64,000 nucleotides of DNA from contig NZ_AP017315.1 in assembly GCF_002355395.1 (NCBI RefSeq), positions 1,054,001 through 1,118,000 of the forward strand. Direction: 5' to 3'. Under the pieces are notes generated by a model, which saw only the letters and a program-made list of their open reading frames with translations, was not told the DNA's origin and did not search any database. A program made the position numbers and the translations under genes. Positions 37,836 through 45,691 of this stretch are shown here, one piece after another. Position 1 is the first letter of the stretch; every line of letters starts with the position of its first letter. Origin of the DNA: Microcella alkaliphila (GTDB lineage: Bacteria > Actinomycetota > Actinomycetes > Actinomycetales > Microbacteriaceae).

Positions 37836-38879
37836 ATGACGGCACCCTCCGGTAGCCCCCGGACGGATTCCGGCGCGCTCTCCTCCCCGGTGCAGGTGTC
37901 TGGCCCAAGCTCGCCGTCGTCTCTGCTCACGGGGCCGACCGCGGTTCTGCGTCGAATCGGCGGCAGCGCGCTCACGGTTTTCCCCATCGCCCTGAGCGGC
38001 ACCGTCTTCGGGTGGACCACCGATGGGCCGACGACGACGGCAATCCTGAACCGCTTCGTCGAACGAGGCGGCACATTCATCGACACTGCCGATTCGTACG
38101 CTGGCGGGCGCAGCGAAATCATGATCGGCAATTGGATGCGCGAGCGCGGCAACCGCGACCGGCTCACGATTGCGACGAAGGTCGGCAAGAGCGCCGACAA
38201 CCCTGGTCTGTCTGCACCGGCAGTCGAGCGAGCGGTCAAGGCATCGCTGCAACGCCTTCGCGTCAGCCACATCGACCTGCTGTACCTGCACATCGACGAT
38301 GAGTCGGTGCCGTTCGATGAGACGCTTCTGGCGGTCGACGAGCTGATCCGCGCCGGCGACGTGCGGTACTTCGGGGGCAGTCATCACACGGGCAACCGAC
38401 TGTTCGAGGCGCGTATCGCGTCGGGCCAACTCGGGGTCGCCCCGATGGTGGCGGTGCAGAACCACTACAACCTCGTGCATCGCGACGAGTATGAGGGTGA
38501 TCTCGCGCGCGTTGTCGCTCAACTCGACCTCGGCGTCATGCCGCGGTTCGCGCTGGCCGGTGGCTTCCTGACCGGCAAGTACCGAAGCCGCGCCGACCTC
38601 GAACGGTACCGACGGGGGCCGGAGGCGGCGCCTCACCTCAACCGACACGGGCTCAAGCTGCTATCGACGATGGACCGCATCGCCGAACGCACTGGCACGA
38701 CCGTGACCACCGTCGGCCTGTCGTGGCTCCTGTCTCGACCGAGCGTCGTCGCTCCGGTGGTGTCGGTGAGTCACCCCGATCAGCTAGATGCCGTGATGGC
38801 GGCCCCCTGGACGGCGCTGAGCCGCCACGAACTGACGGAACTCGACAGGGTCAGCGCGGAGCGTCGCACTCAGCGATAA
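37836..38879 (+). CDS. Aldo/keto reductase
   Basis: 347 residues. TIM-barrel NAD(P)H oxidoreductase with the catalytic Asp and Tyr in FIDTADSYAGGRSE (about residues 86-95), Lys in LTIATKVGK and the active-site His position in DLLYLHIDDES. The C-terminal cofactor-binding part is GLSWLLSRPSVVAPVVSVS. The first 45 residues before the barrel are a poorly conserved Ser/Pro-rich stretch. Substrate unknown. Its 3' end overlaps the convergent TetR gene by 29 bases. Confidence 0.9.
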   Translation: MTAPSGSPRTDSGALSSPVQVSGPSSPSSLLTGPTAVLRRIGGSALTVFPIALSGTVFGWTTDGPTTTAILNRFVERGGTFIDTADSYAGGRSEIMIGNWMRERGNRDRLTIATKVGKSADNPGLSAPAVERAVKASLQRLRVSHIDLLYLHIDDESVPFDETLLAVDELIRAGDVRYFGGSHHTGNRLFEARIASGQLGVAPMVAVQNHYNLVHRDEYEGDLARVVAQLDLGVMPRFALAGGFLTGKYRSRADLERYRRGPEAAPHLNRHGLKLLSTMDRIAERTGTTVTTVGLSWLLSRPSVVAPVVSVSHPDQLDAVMAAPWTALSRHELTELDRVSAERRTQR

Positions 38880-39465
38880 GGCGCTCGGCGACCCGACGCA
38901 GGCCCGCGCGGGCGGCGACGTCATCGGCCATGTACGACCAGGCGTATGCGCCGTTGATTGCGAGCGTGAGCTCGTCGGCGGCCGCACCCGGCAGCGGATG
39001 TCCCAGTTCGGCGAAGACCTCCGACAGTCGCGCGGCGACGTGGTCGGTGTAGGCCGAGGTGACCTCGCGCACGGGGTGCTGGCGGTCGGGGTACTCGGCC
39101 GCGGCGTTCATGAACGGGCAGCCCCGATAGCTTTCGCTTTCGATCGTGGCCTCGACCATGTCGACAACGCGACCGATGGTCGCGGCGGCACCGCGAGCAT
39201 CCCCGATGGCATCCTTAAGCCGCGCTTCGCCGCGCTGGCGCTGAATCTCGACGTAGTCGAGCACGAGGCGATCTTTCGATCCGAAGTGCTTGTAGAAGGT
39301 GGCCTTCGTGACCGATGACTCGGCGATCAGCAGGTCGACGCCGGTCGCGCGAATGCCCTCGTCATAGAACAGGCGCAACGCGGTGTCCAGGATGCGGATC
39401 TTGGCGGGGGCCATGGGGCGCTCGCGTCGCGCCGTGGCTACGGGGTTGGGGGCTGTCAGGGTCAC
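38851..39465 (-). CDS. TetR-family transcriptional regulator
   Basis: 204 residues. Helix-turn-helix at about 30-60 (RILDTALRLFYDEGIRATGV, then SVTKATFYKHFGSKDRLVLD). The ligand-domain pattern RGCPFMNAAAEYPDRQHP is that of the AcrR-like group often seen with oxidoreductases. GTG 39465 has AAGGAGA six bases upstream. A perfect 28-base palindrome sits 41 bases upstream, likely its operator, shared with the divergent phosphatase gene. Confidence 0.92.
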   Translation of the reverse strand: MTLTAPNPVATARRERPMAPAKIRILDTALRLFYDEGIRATGVDLLIAESSVTKATFYKHFGSKDRLVLDYVEIQRQRGEARLKDAIGDARGAAATIGRVVDMVEATIESESYRGCPFMNAAAEYPDRQHPVREVTSAYTDHVAARLSEVFAELGHPLPGAAADELTLAINGAYAWSYMADDVAARAGLRRVAERLIAECDAPR

Positions 39466-39505
39466 CGGGGTCTCCTTGATCGGGGTGCGTGCCGTCACAG
39501 TAGCA

Positions 39506-39533
39506 TGCGGACAGACAAGCTCGTCTGTCCGCA
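39506..39533. promoter_or_regulatory. TetR operator palindrome in a divergent promoter
   Basis: Perfect 11-bp arms TGCGGACAGAC and GTCTGTCCGCA separated by AAGCTC, between the TetR gene (39465, minus) and the histidine phosphatase gene (39634, plus). ACAGAC/GTCTGT half sites are typical for TetR-family dimers, so it probably autoregulates the TetR gene and may control the phosphatase. Confidence 0.75.
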
Positions 39534-39633
39534 AGCGTACCGGTCTGACCCCAATTCGGGGCACGGAGCCCCGGCGAGTCGTATCAGGCAATGGCCTAGG
39601 CTCGATGGGGCCGACAAAGGAGTGTGCGACGAC

Positions 39634-40236
39634 GTGTCTCGGTATGTGTATCTGGTGCGACATGGAGAACAGCAAGACGCGGAACACGGACTTCCCGACG
39701 GCCCCCTGAGCGGGCGAGGGCAACGGCAGGCCCGCGCCATCGCTGAGCGGCTGAGCGGTGTTCCCTTCGCGAGCGTGCACACTTCGCCCCTGCAGCGGGC
39801 GGTCGAAACGGCGACCTACATGACCGAACGGATGCCCTCGATCGAGCCCCAGCTCTCGAGCCTGCTGATGGACTGCGTGCCGTCCGGCCCCGAACCATCG
39901 ATGCCCGCGGCCTTCGAGCCCTTCTTCGGTGGAATAACCCCGGAGGAGATCGCCGCCGGCGAGGCGCAGATGGCGGACGCCACGGCCGAATGGTTGTCGC
40001 CGTCCCGGGAGGACCGTCACGACCTGCTGATCACGCACAACTTCGTCATCGCGTGGTTTGTACGCGAGGTCTTTGGCGCTCCGGCGTGGCGGTGGATGGG
40101 CGTCAATCAGGCGAACTGCGGGCTCACGATCATTCGCGTGCGCTCGGCCAAGCCGCCCGTGCTCGTGACCCACAACGACCTCGGGCACCTGCCCACGGAG
40201 CTGCGCACGGGGCTTCCCGTCGAGCAGCCCTTCTAG
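39634..40236 (+). CDS. Histidine phosphatase family protein
   Basis: 200 residues of the phosphoglycerate-mutase-like superfamily. The phosphorylated His is in YVYLVRHGEQQ (about residue 9), followed by LSGRGQRQARAIAERL, the HTSPLQRAVETA motif and the second catalytic His in LLITHNFVIAW (about residue 135). Substrate unknown. GTG 39634 with AAAGGAG 12 bases upstream. Its stop overlaps the convergent MpaB-like gene by 4 bases. Confidence 0.9.
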   Translation: MSRYVYLVRHGEQQDAEHGLPDGPLSGRGQRQARAIAERLSGVPFASVHTSPLQRAVETATYMTERMPSIEPQLSSLLMDCVPSGPEPSMPAAFEPFFGGITPEEIAAGEAQMADATAEWLSPSREDRHDLLITHNFVIAWFVREVFGAPAWRWMGVNQANCGLTIIRVRSAKPPVLVTHNDLGHLPTELRTGLPVEQPF

Positions 40237-40919
40237 CGGTCGACGCTCGCCGCCTCGAGGCGGTCGAGTCGCGCTTTCGTGTAGGCCATGCTCGATGACT
40301 CGGTGCCGAGCAGCCGCCGCATGATCCCCAACCCGATGCGCGTCGCCGTGATCGCCGGCCACCACGGGCGGCGGAGGCCGAGCATCCGCCGGTATTCGGT
40401 GGGAAGCGACGCGACAGCGCCGGCGAAGAAGATGCGGTAGACCGGGCCGGCACCGAGTCCCAGTGGGGGACGGCGGAGCCAGCGCACAGCTTCATCGACG
40501 CGGTCGTCACGGCGCAATACGGGTCGGTAGGACGCGATGGCCGCGTGGAGCGCGTCACGCGTGCGTGGAGGATCGGCCATGCCCATCAGTCGGCCCGCGG
40601 TCGCCCACTCATCGACGTAGGCGTCCGCGCCGCCGGGGATCGGCCCGCCCCACGTCTCGTGGCAGCCGAGGAAAGCGTCGGCGAAGACGCAGTGCACCCA
40701 GCCGATGAGGTCGGCGTCGTCGGCCGAGTACGACGCCGGCGCGCCGTCGGAGCCTGCGTAGTCTCCGCGTACCTTCTCGTGCAGGCGCGTGATCTGCTGG
40801 CAGACCTCCGTGGCGCGGGCGCGGTCCGCGAACGTCGTCGTCAGTACCCAGCGCACCGTGCCGGCGACGACGGCGGGTCGGGCCATGATGGAGCGAGCGT
40901 GCCACACGCTGCTGGGCAT
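40233..40919 (-). CDS. MpaB/DUF2236-family oxygenase, N-terminally short
   Basis: 228 residues. Recognised by RWVLTTTFADRARATEVCQQ, LIGWVHCVFADAFL with a conserved His, and YRRMLGLRRPWWPAI. Family members (latex-clearing and mycophenolate-pathway oxygenases) are usually 270-300 residues and begin with a helix ending in a conserved HPAVAAGV-type motif. Here the protein begins at ARPAVVAG, with only about 16 residues before it, so the N-terminus looks clipped. It abuts the CoA-disulfide reductase promoter. May be inactive. Confidence 0.78.
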   Translation of the reverse strand: MPSSVWHARSIMARPAVVAGTVRWVLTTTFADRARATEVCQQITRLHEKVRGDYAGSDGAPASYSADDADLIGWVHCVFADAFLGCHETWGGPIPGGADAYVDEWATAGRLMGMADPPRTRDALHAAIASYRPVLRRDDRVDEAVRWLRRPPLGLGAGPVYRIFFAGAVASLPTEYRRMLGLRRPWWPAITATRIGLGIMRRLLGTESSSMAYTKARLDRLEAASVDR

Positions 40920-40975
40920 GACTCGAAAGCGGGCTGAGTGAGGCGGGGGCAGGCCCGTGACGCCGTTTTGCGAAA

Positions 40976-40991
40976 ATACCCCTGGGGGTAT
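40976..40991. promoter_or_regulatory. CstR operator inside a leaderless-type promoter
   Basis: ATACCCCTGGGGGTAT palindrome. It overlaps a -10 hexamer TATACC (40989-40994) with TTTTGC 17 bases upstream; ATG 41003 follows the -10 by 8 bases, so the message may have no leader. Binding here would block RNA polymerase. The repressor is most likely the CstR-like protein encoded by the third gene of the same operon. Confidence 0.75.
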
Positions 40992-41002
40992 ACCCTCAGT
41001 GC

Positions 41003-42658
41003 ATGAGCGAAACCCGCACCTACGTCATCATCGGTGGCGTCGCTGGCGGCATGTCCGCAGCCACCCGCTTGCGCCGCCTGGACGAGCGCGCCCGCATCAT
41101 CGTCGTCGAGAGAGGAGAGCACGTCTCCTTCGCCAACTGCGGTCTGCCGTACCACGTGGGCGGGGTGATCGACGACCGCGATGCCCTCATCCTGCAGACG
41201 CCCGCCGCTCTCGGAGAGCGTTTCGCTCTCGACGTGCGGGTGCGCACGGAGGCGATCGTGATCGACCCGGATGCGCGGACGGTCACGGTGCGCGACCTCG
41301 CCTCGGGAGGCGAGGAGCGCATCCCGTACGACGCTCTCGTTCTGAGCCCCGGCGCGTCGCCGGTGCGCATCCCGATTCCGGGCGTTGAGCGCGGCCTCAT
41401 CCTGCGCGACCTCGCCGACATGGACGCGATCATCGCCGCGGCCGACGGTGCCACGCGCGCTGTCGTCGCCGGCGCGGGCTTCATCGGGCTCGAACTCGCC
41501 GAGAATCTGCACCGCCGCGGGCTCGACGTGACGGTCGTGGAGATGCTGCCGCAGGTGCTGCGCCCCCTTGACGTCGAGATGGCCGAGCTGGTTGCACAGC
41601 GCATTCGAGAGGCCGGGGTCACTCTGCGCCTCGAGACGAGTCTTGCCGCCATCGGTGACAAGCACGTCGTCGTGGGGGAGGGCGAGCAGATTCCTGCCGA
41701 CCTCGTCGTCCTGAGCGTTGGAGTGCGCCCCGAGAGCGGGCTCGCGCGCGACGCCGGACTCACGCTCGACGAGCGCGGCTACATCGTCGTCGACGAGCAC
41801 CAGCGCACGTCCGATCCGCACATCTGGGCGGTGGGGGATGCGGTGGTCAAGCAGCGCATCGACGGCCCGGCAACGCCGGTCTGGCTTGCCGGCCTGGCCA
41901 ACCGGCACGGCAGGCTCGCCGCCGACGCCATCGCTGGACGAGCCCACGCGGCTGTCCCCGCCCTCGGGACCGCAATCATCGGGCTGTTCGGCCTCACCGC
42001 CGCGGCGGTCGGGCGCACCGAGCGCGAGCTGCGCGACGAGGGCCGCGCGATCCGGGTCATCCACACGCACCCCCTGGACCACGCCGGCTACTACCCGGGT
42101 GCGACCCAACTCGCGATGAAGCTGATCGTCGATGAGCAGACCGACCGCATCCTGGGCGCGCAGGCGGTGGGCGAGTCTGGTGCCGACAAGCGCATCGACG
42201 TCATCGCCACCGCGATGGCGGGCGGACTCACCGCCAGCGCGCTCGCCGACCTCGAACTGGCCTACGCGCCACAGTTCGCGAGCGCCAAAGATCCGGTGAA
42301 CATGCTGGGCTACGTCGCCGACAACCTGGCGCGCGGTGAGCAGAGCGTGCAGTGGCACGAGCTCCCTGCCCGCCAGGCCGACGGCTGGATCCTCGTCGAC
42401 GTGCGAACGGACGAGGAGAACGCCGCCGGAGCGATTCCGGGCTCACGGCTGATTCCGCTCGACGAGCTCCGAGCACACGCCGAGGGCTTGCGCGGCGAGC
42501 GCGTCATCGTGCACTGCAAGGTCGGTCAACGCGGCCACACCGCGGCGCGACTGCTGGAGCAGTACGGTGTGACGGTGGCCAACCTCGACGGTGGCTACCT
42601 CACCTGGTCAGCCGGCGCCGCCGCCACGGGGCTTCCCACGAAAGGACACGCTGCATGA
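41003..42658 (+). CDS. CoA-disulfide reductase fused to rhodanese (CoADR-Rhd)
   Basis: 551 residues. FAD/NAD(P)H part: FAD-binding IIGGVAGGMSAATRLRR, the active-site Cys in SFANCGLPYHVGG (about residue 44), NAD-binding VVAGAGFIGLELAENL and DPHIWAVGDAV. The C-terminal rhodanese domain (from about residue 455) has VDVRTDEENAAG and catalytic Cys in VIVHCKVGQRGH. Such fusions reduce CoA disulfides, CoA persulfides and polysulfide. First gene of a three-gene operon ending in its repressor. Confidence 0.93.
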   Translation: MSETRTYVIIGGVAGGMSAATRLRRLDERARIIVVERGEHVSFANCGLPYHVGGVIDDRDALILQTPAALGERFALDVRVRTEAIVIDPDARTVTVRDLASGGEERIPYDALVLSPGASPVRIPIPGVERGLILRDLADMDAIIAAADGATRAVVAGAGFIGLELAENLHRRGLDVTVVEMLPQVLRPLDVEMAELVAQRIREAGVTLRLETSLAAIGDKHVVVGEGEQIPADLVVLSVGVRPESGLARDAGLTLDERGYIVVDEHQRTSDPHIWAVGDAVVKQRIDGPATPVWLAGLANRHGRLAADAIAGRAHAAVPALGTAIIGLFGLTAAAVGRTERELRDEGRAIRVIHTHPLDHAGYYPGATQLAMKLIVDEQTDRILGAQAVGESGADKRIDVIATAMAGGLTASALADLELAYAPQFASAKDPVNMLGYVADNLARGEQSVQWHELPARQADGWILVDVRTDEENAAGAIPGSRLIPLDELRAHAEGLRGERVIVHCKVGQRGHTAARLLEQYGVTVANLDGGYLTWSAGAAATGLPTKGHAA

Positions 42659-42975
42659 GTGCCGAGATCGACGTCGACCAGCTCGCCCAAGTGATGGCGA
42701 ACGGAGCACGTGTGATCGACGTGCGCGAGCCCGACGAGTACGCCGAGGCGCGCGTCCCGGGAGTGCAGCTCATTCCGCTGGCCACGATCCCCGACGCAGT
42801 GGACGAACTGGCAACCGACGACGACACGATCTACGTGATTTGTCGCTCGGGGGCGCGTAGCCTTCGGGCAGCCGACTACCTGAACGCCAACGGTGTCGAG
42901 GCCGTGTCGGTTGCGGGCGGCACCATGGCGTGGATTCAACGGGGGCTCGACTACGAAACCGGAGAAGGCGCATGA
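42655..42975 (+). CDS. Single-domain rhodanese
   Basis: 106 residues. VIDVREPDEYAEARVPGVQLIP and the active-site loop [16 protein letters not shown] with catalytic Cys (about residue 61). Cytoplasmic sulfurtransferase that can carry persulfide between thiols. It overlaps both neighbours by 4 bases (ATGA), so expression is coupled. Confidence 0.93.
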   Translation: MSAEIDVDQLAQVMANGARVIDVREPDEYAEARVPGVQLIPLATIPDAVDELATDDDTIYVICRSGARSLRAADYLNANGVEAVSVAGGTMAWIQRGLDYETGEGA

Positions 42976-43238
42976 CCACCATTCCCGCTGACGAGGTTGA
43001 CCGCATCGTCAATCGGCTACGCCGCGCTCAGGGTCAGCTCGGCGCGGTGCTCTCCATGATCGAAGACGGTCGCGATTGTCGCGACATCATCACCCAGCTC
43101 TCGGCGGTGTCCAGCGCCGTCGACCGGGCTGGTTTCGCGATCATCGCCTCCGCGATGAAGGAGTGCCTCCGCGAGGACAGCGACGATCAGGCCCTCGAGG
43201 TCGCGCAGCTCGAGAAGATGTTCCTCAGCCTGTCGTAG
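42972..43238 (+). CDS. cstR: CsoR-family repressor, CstR-like persulfide sensor
   Basis: 88 residues, all-helical DUF156 protein. Copper-sensing CsoR uses Cys36, His61 and Cys65. Here Cys36 (DGRDCRDI) and Cys65 (MKECL) are present 29 residues apart, but position 61 is Ala, so copper is unlikely. Two Cys without the His is the CstR pattern, which senses persulfide or polysulfide by crosslinking. The genes before it (CoADR-Rhd and rhodanese) fit this. It probably binds the ATACCC-N4-GGGTAT palindromes at 40976 and 11100. Confidence 0.88.
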   Translation: MTTIPADEVDRIVNRLRRAQGQLGAVLSMIEDGRDCRDIITQLSAVSSAVDRAGFAIIASAMKECLREDSDDQALEVAQLEKMFLSLS

Positions 43239-43260
43239 CGTCGTCGAGGCGACGTCGCGG

Positions 43261-43902
43261 TCAGATCCGCCGCGCCATGACGTAGCCCTGTCGGTTGCGT
43301 TCGCTGCCGACGGGTGCCCGATTGACAGTGGCCTCAACAGTAAAGCCAGCAGCGCGCACGAGGCGAGCGATCTCATCTGGTTCGTGCAGCACAACACGAA
43401 GAGTGACAGCGTGGCCATACGCCCGATTTGCCGCGCGCTCGCCGCTGCCCGCATGGAAGCCGAGAAGTAGTAATCCACCTGGCGACAGCACCCGCCGTGC
43501 CTCCGCGACAATGTCAACCACTTCGTCGTTGGGGCTGTGGATGATCGCGTACCAGCAGAGCATTGCGCCGATCGAGTCGTCCGCATAGGGGAGCGAACGA
43601 AGGTCGCCTGTTTTCAGGGGGATGTTCGGGTGGGCCTGTCGAGCGAAGACGAGCATCTCGGGCGAGAGATCTACACCGAGGAGGTTCGTGACCCCCCGTG
43701 CAGACAGATGGCTGAGCATCCGGCCAGTTCCGCAGCCAGCATCGAGGACGGGGAGGGCTGAGTCGGGCAGCTGTGAGATGAAATGGTCGATGAGTCCCAT
43801 CTCGAGGAAGGCTTCGTAGCGTGTGTCCGGAAGTACGTCCGCATACGTTGCCGCCACCGTGGCGTAAAGGTGACGCGTCTCGGAGATTCGATCTGCACTC
43901 AC
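43261..43902 (-). CDS. Class I SAM-dependent methyltransferase
   Basis: 213 residues. SAM-binding motif I VLDAGCGTGRML (about residue 50), motif II VDLSPEML, then GDLRSLPYADDSIGAMLCWY and RRVLSPGGLLLLGFHAG. Methyltransferase domain 25/11 type; substrate unknown. GTG 43902 overlaps the stop of the acetyltransferase gene (GTGA), so the two are co-transcribed. The Tyr-rich N-terminus (SETRHLYATVAATYADVL) is usual for small-molecule methyltransferases. Confidence 0.88.
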   Translation of the reverse strand: MSADRISETRHLYATVAATYADVLPDTRYEAFLEMGLIDHFISQLPDSALPVLDAGCGTGRMLSHLSARGVTNLLGVDLSPEMLVFARQAHPNIPLKTGDLRSLPYADDSIGAMLCWYAIIHSPNDEVVDIVAEARRVLSPGGLLLLGFHAGSGERAANRAYGHAVTLRVVLHEPDEIARLVRAAGFTVEATVNRAPVGSERNRQGYVMARRI

Positions 43903-44402
43903 AGCGTGGAGAGCGGCTTGCCCAGCCACACGTTCGCGTTGGGGTTGTCGTTGTACGGCTCGACCGGACGGAACCCGAGCGCCCGATAGAGGGCGGCCGC
44001 CGAGGCGAGAGAATCGTGTGAGTCGAGCACCATCTCCTGCGCGCTGAAGTCGTCTCGCGCCCGCCGCATCAGCTCGCGCACGAGTTCGGCGCCGACCCCC
44101 GCCCCGCGCGCGTGGGGCTGTACCCAAAGGTGCTTCAATTCAGCGCGACGTCCGTCGGGGCCGTCAGCGAGCATCCGAATGCCGGCGCAGCCGACGTCGG
44201 CCGCCTCGCCGGCGAGGTTCTCGCCCTCCGCGATGAGAAAAACGCCGCGCTCGCCGGTCAATTCTTCCGGCCGAGCGGGCGCGACCCGGTACGAGAGCCC
44301 CTGCTTCGCGAACGCCGCGGCCCGCCACGCGGCGTACTGATCGAGCAGGATGCGCGCGGCCGGGTCGTCGGCGGCGCTCACGCGAAAGACGGTCACGCCC
44401 AC
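43899..44402 (-). CDS. GNAT-family N-acetyltransferase
   Basis: 167 residues. AcCoA-binding region HLWVQPHARGAGVGAELVRELMRRA (RxxGxG-type loop) and terminal SLASAAALYRALGFRPVEPY with the usual ALYRALGF signature. Substrate unknown. GTG start. It precedes and overlaps the methyltransferase gene and is divergent from dapB, with only 54 bases for both promoters. Confidence 0.92.
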   Translation of the reverse strand: MGVTVFRVSAADDPAARILLDQYAAWRAAAFAKQGLSYRVAPARPEELTGERGVFLIAEGENLAGEAADVGCAGIRMLADGPDGRRAELKHLWVQPHARGAGVGAELVRELMRRARDDFSAQEMVLDSHDSLASAAALYRALGFRPVEPYNDNPNANVWLGKPLSTL

Positions 44403-44456
44403 CGAGCGTAGTCAGGTCCCGGCGTTCGTGCGGAAGCACGCGACTAGGCTCAAGTC

Positions 44457-45200
44457 ATGGTCACCCGGGTCGCCGTCGTCGGCGCGAGCGGACGCCTCGG
44501 CTCCGTCGCGTGCGACGTCATCGCACAGCAGTCCGATTTCGTTCTCGCCGCCCAGCTGAACTCGCGCAGCGACCTCGACGAGATGCTCGGCTCCGACGTC
44601 GTGCTCGACGTCACGACGCCTGGGGTCTCCGGCACCGTGGTCGACCATGCGGTTCGGGCTGGCCTCGACGTCGTCGTCGGCACGAGCGGCTGGAGTGAGG
44701 AGCGCCTCCGCACCCTGCGCGCCCTCCTCGCCGAGCACCCCGAGCGCGGAGTCATCGTCGTGCCGAACTTTTCGGTCGGCTCGGTCCTCGCCACGCACTT
44801 CGCGACGATCGCGGCCCGCTTCTACGAGTCGATCGAGATCGTCGAGGGGCATCACGCGGCCAAGGTCGACTCGCCATCGGGCACCGCCGTGCGCACCGCC
44901 GAGCTCATCGGCCGCGCCCGCGCCGAGATCGGCCCCGTCGTTGCCCCGCACGTCGACCAGCGGGCCCGCGGGCAGCAGGTGGCCGGCGTGCCGGTGCACT
45001 CGCTGCGACTGCAGGGCGTCGTCGCGCAGCAGGAGGTGCACTTCGGCGGCGACGGCGAGGTGCTGACCCTCCGCCACCAGACGCAGTCGGCGTCGAGCTA
45101 CGAGCAGGGCATCCTCGCGGCGTTGCGCGCCGCGACGGCCCACACCGGACTGACGGTCGGGCTCGACACCCTCATCGGGCTCACCGGGCAGGGCACGTGA
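44457..45200 (+). CDS. dapB: 4-hydroxy-tetrahydrodipicolinate reductase
   Basis: Second committed step of DAP/lysine synthesis, supplying peptidoglycan and lysine. 247 residues. NAD(P)H-binding VAVVGASGRLGSV at the N-terminus and the signature IVEGHHAAKVDSPSGTA (about residue 130) with catalytic His and Lys. The partner dapA lies 5 kb downstream. ATG 44457. The next gene overlaps it by 4 bases. Confidence 0.97.
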   Translation: MVTRVAVVGASGRLGSVACDVIAQQSDFVLAAQLNSRSDLDEMLGSDVVLDVTTPGVSGTVVDHAVRAGLDVVVGTSGWSEERLRTLRALLAEHPERGVIVVPNFSVGSVLATHFATIAARFYESIEIVEGHHAAKVDSPSGTAVRTAELIGRARAEIGPVVAPHVDQRARGQQVAGVPVHSLRLQGVVAQQEVHFGGDGEVLTLRHQTQSASSYEQGILAALRAATAHTGLTVGLDTLIGLTGQGT

Positions 45201-45646
45201 CCCGCGCCCGCCTCGGCGTCGCCGTCATGGCGCTGCTGCTCGCGCTCTACCTCGTCGTCGTGGCGCTGTACGCCGTGCGACTCGTGGGTGACCCCCTACC
45301 CGTCGTGCAGGCGATGGGGTGGGCCCTGATCGTGCTCCCGCTCATCGGCGGCTGGGCGCTCATCGCCGAGATCCGCTTCGGATTCGCCGCCGAGCGACTC
45401 GCAGGTCTGCTCGAAGCGGAGGGCGGGCTTCCCGACGACACCCTGCCCGCGACGGCCAGCGGCCGCCTCGACCGGGAACGCGCCGACGAGCTGTTCCTGC
45501 GCTTTCGGGCCGAGGTCGAGGCCGACGAGAAACCGTGGCAGAACTGGTTCCGGCTCGCGCTCGCCTACGACGCCGCCCGAGACAGGCGCCGTGCTCGCTG
45601 GGCGACGCGCGAGGCGATTCGCCGCGAACGCGACAGCCGGCGCTGA
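45197..45646 (+). CDS. Membrane protein with two helices and a TPR-like tail
   Basis: 149 residues. Two membrane helices (LGVAVMALLLALYLVVVALY and VQAMGWALIVLPLIGGWAL), then a cytoplasmic helical part (WQNWFRLALAYDAARDRRRARWATREAI) resembling one TPR-like hairpin. Similar proteins follow dapB in many Microbacteriaceae (recalled). Function unknown. GTGA overlap with dapB; a terminator follows. Confidence 0.75.
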   Translation: MTRARLGVAVMALLLALYLVVVALYAVRLVGDPLPVVQAMGWALIVLPLIGGWALIAEIRFGFAAERLAGLLEAEGGLPDDTLPATASGRLDRERADELFLRFRAEVEADEKPWQNWFRLALAYDAARDRRRARWATREAIRRERDSRR

Positions 45647-45651
45647 CGCGC

Positions 45652-45691
45652 GGCGCGCATCCCGAGATCGGATGCTCGCGGCGCCTTTTTT
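45652..45691 (+). terminator. Intrinsic terminator ending the dapB operon
   Basis: GCATCC/GGATGC stem around CGAGATC, extended by GGCGC/GCGCC with a bulge, then TTTTTT at 45686-45691. Confidence 0.85.

Noticed and set aside
42972..43238. Calling the CsoR-family protein a copper sensor
   Set aside because: The copper-ligand His is replaced by Ala and the operon holds sulfur enzymes, not copper exporters.
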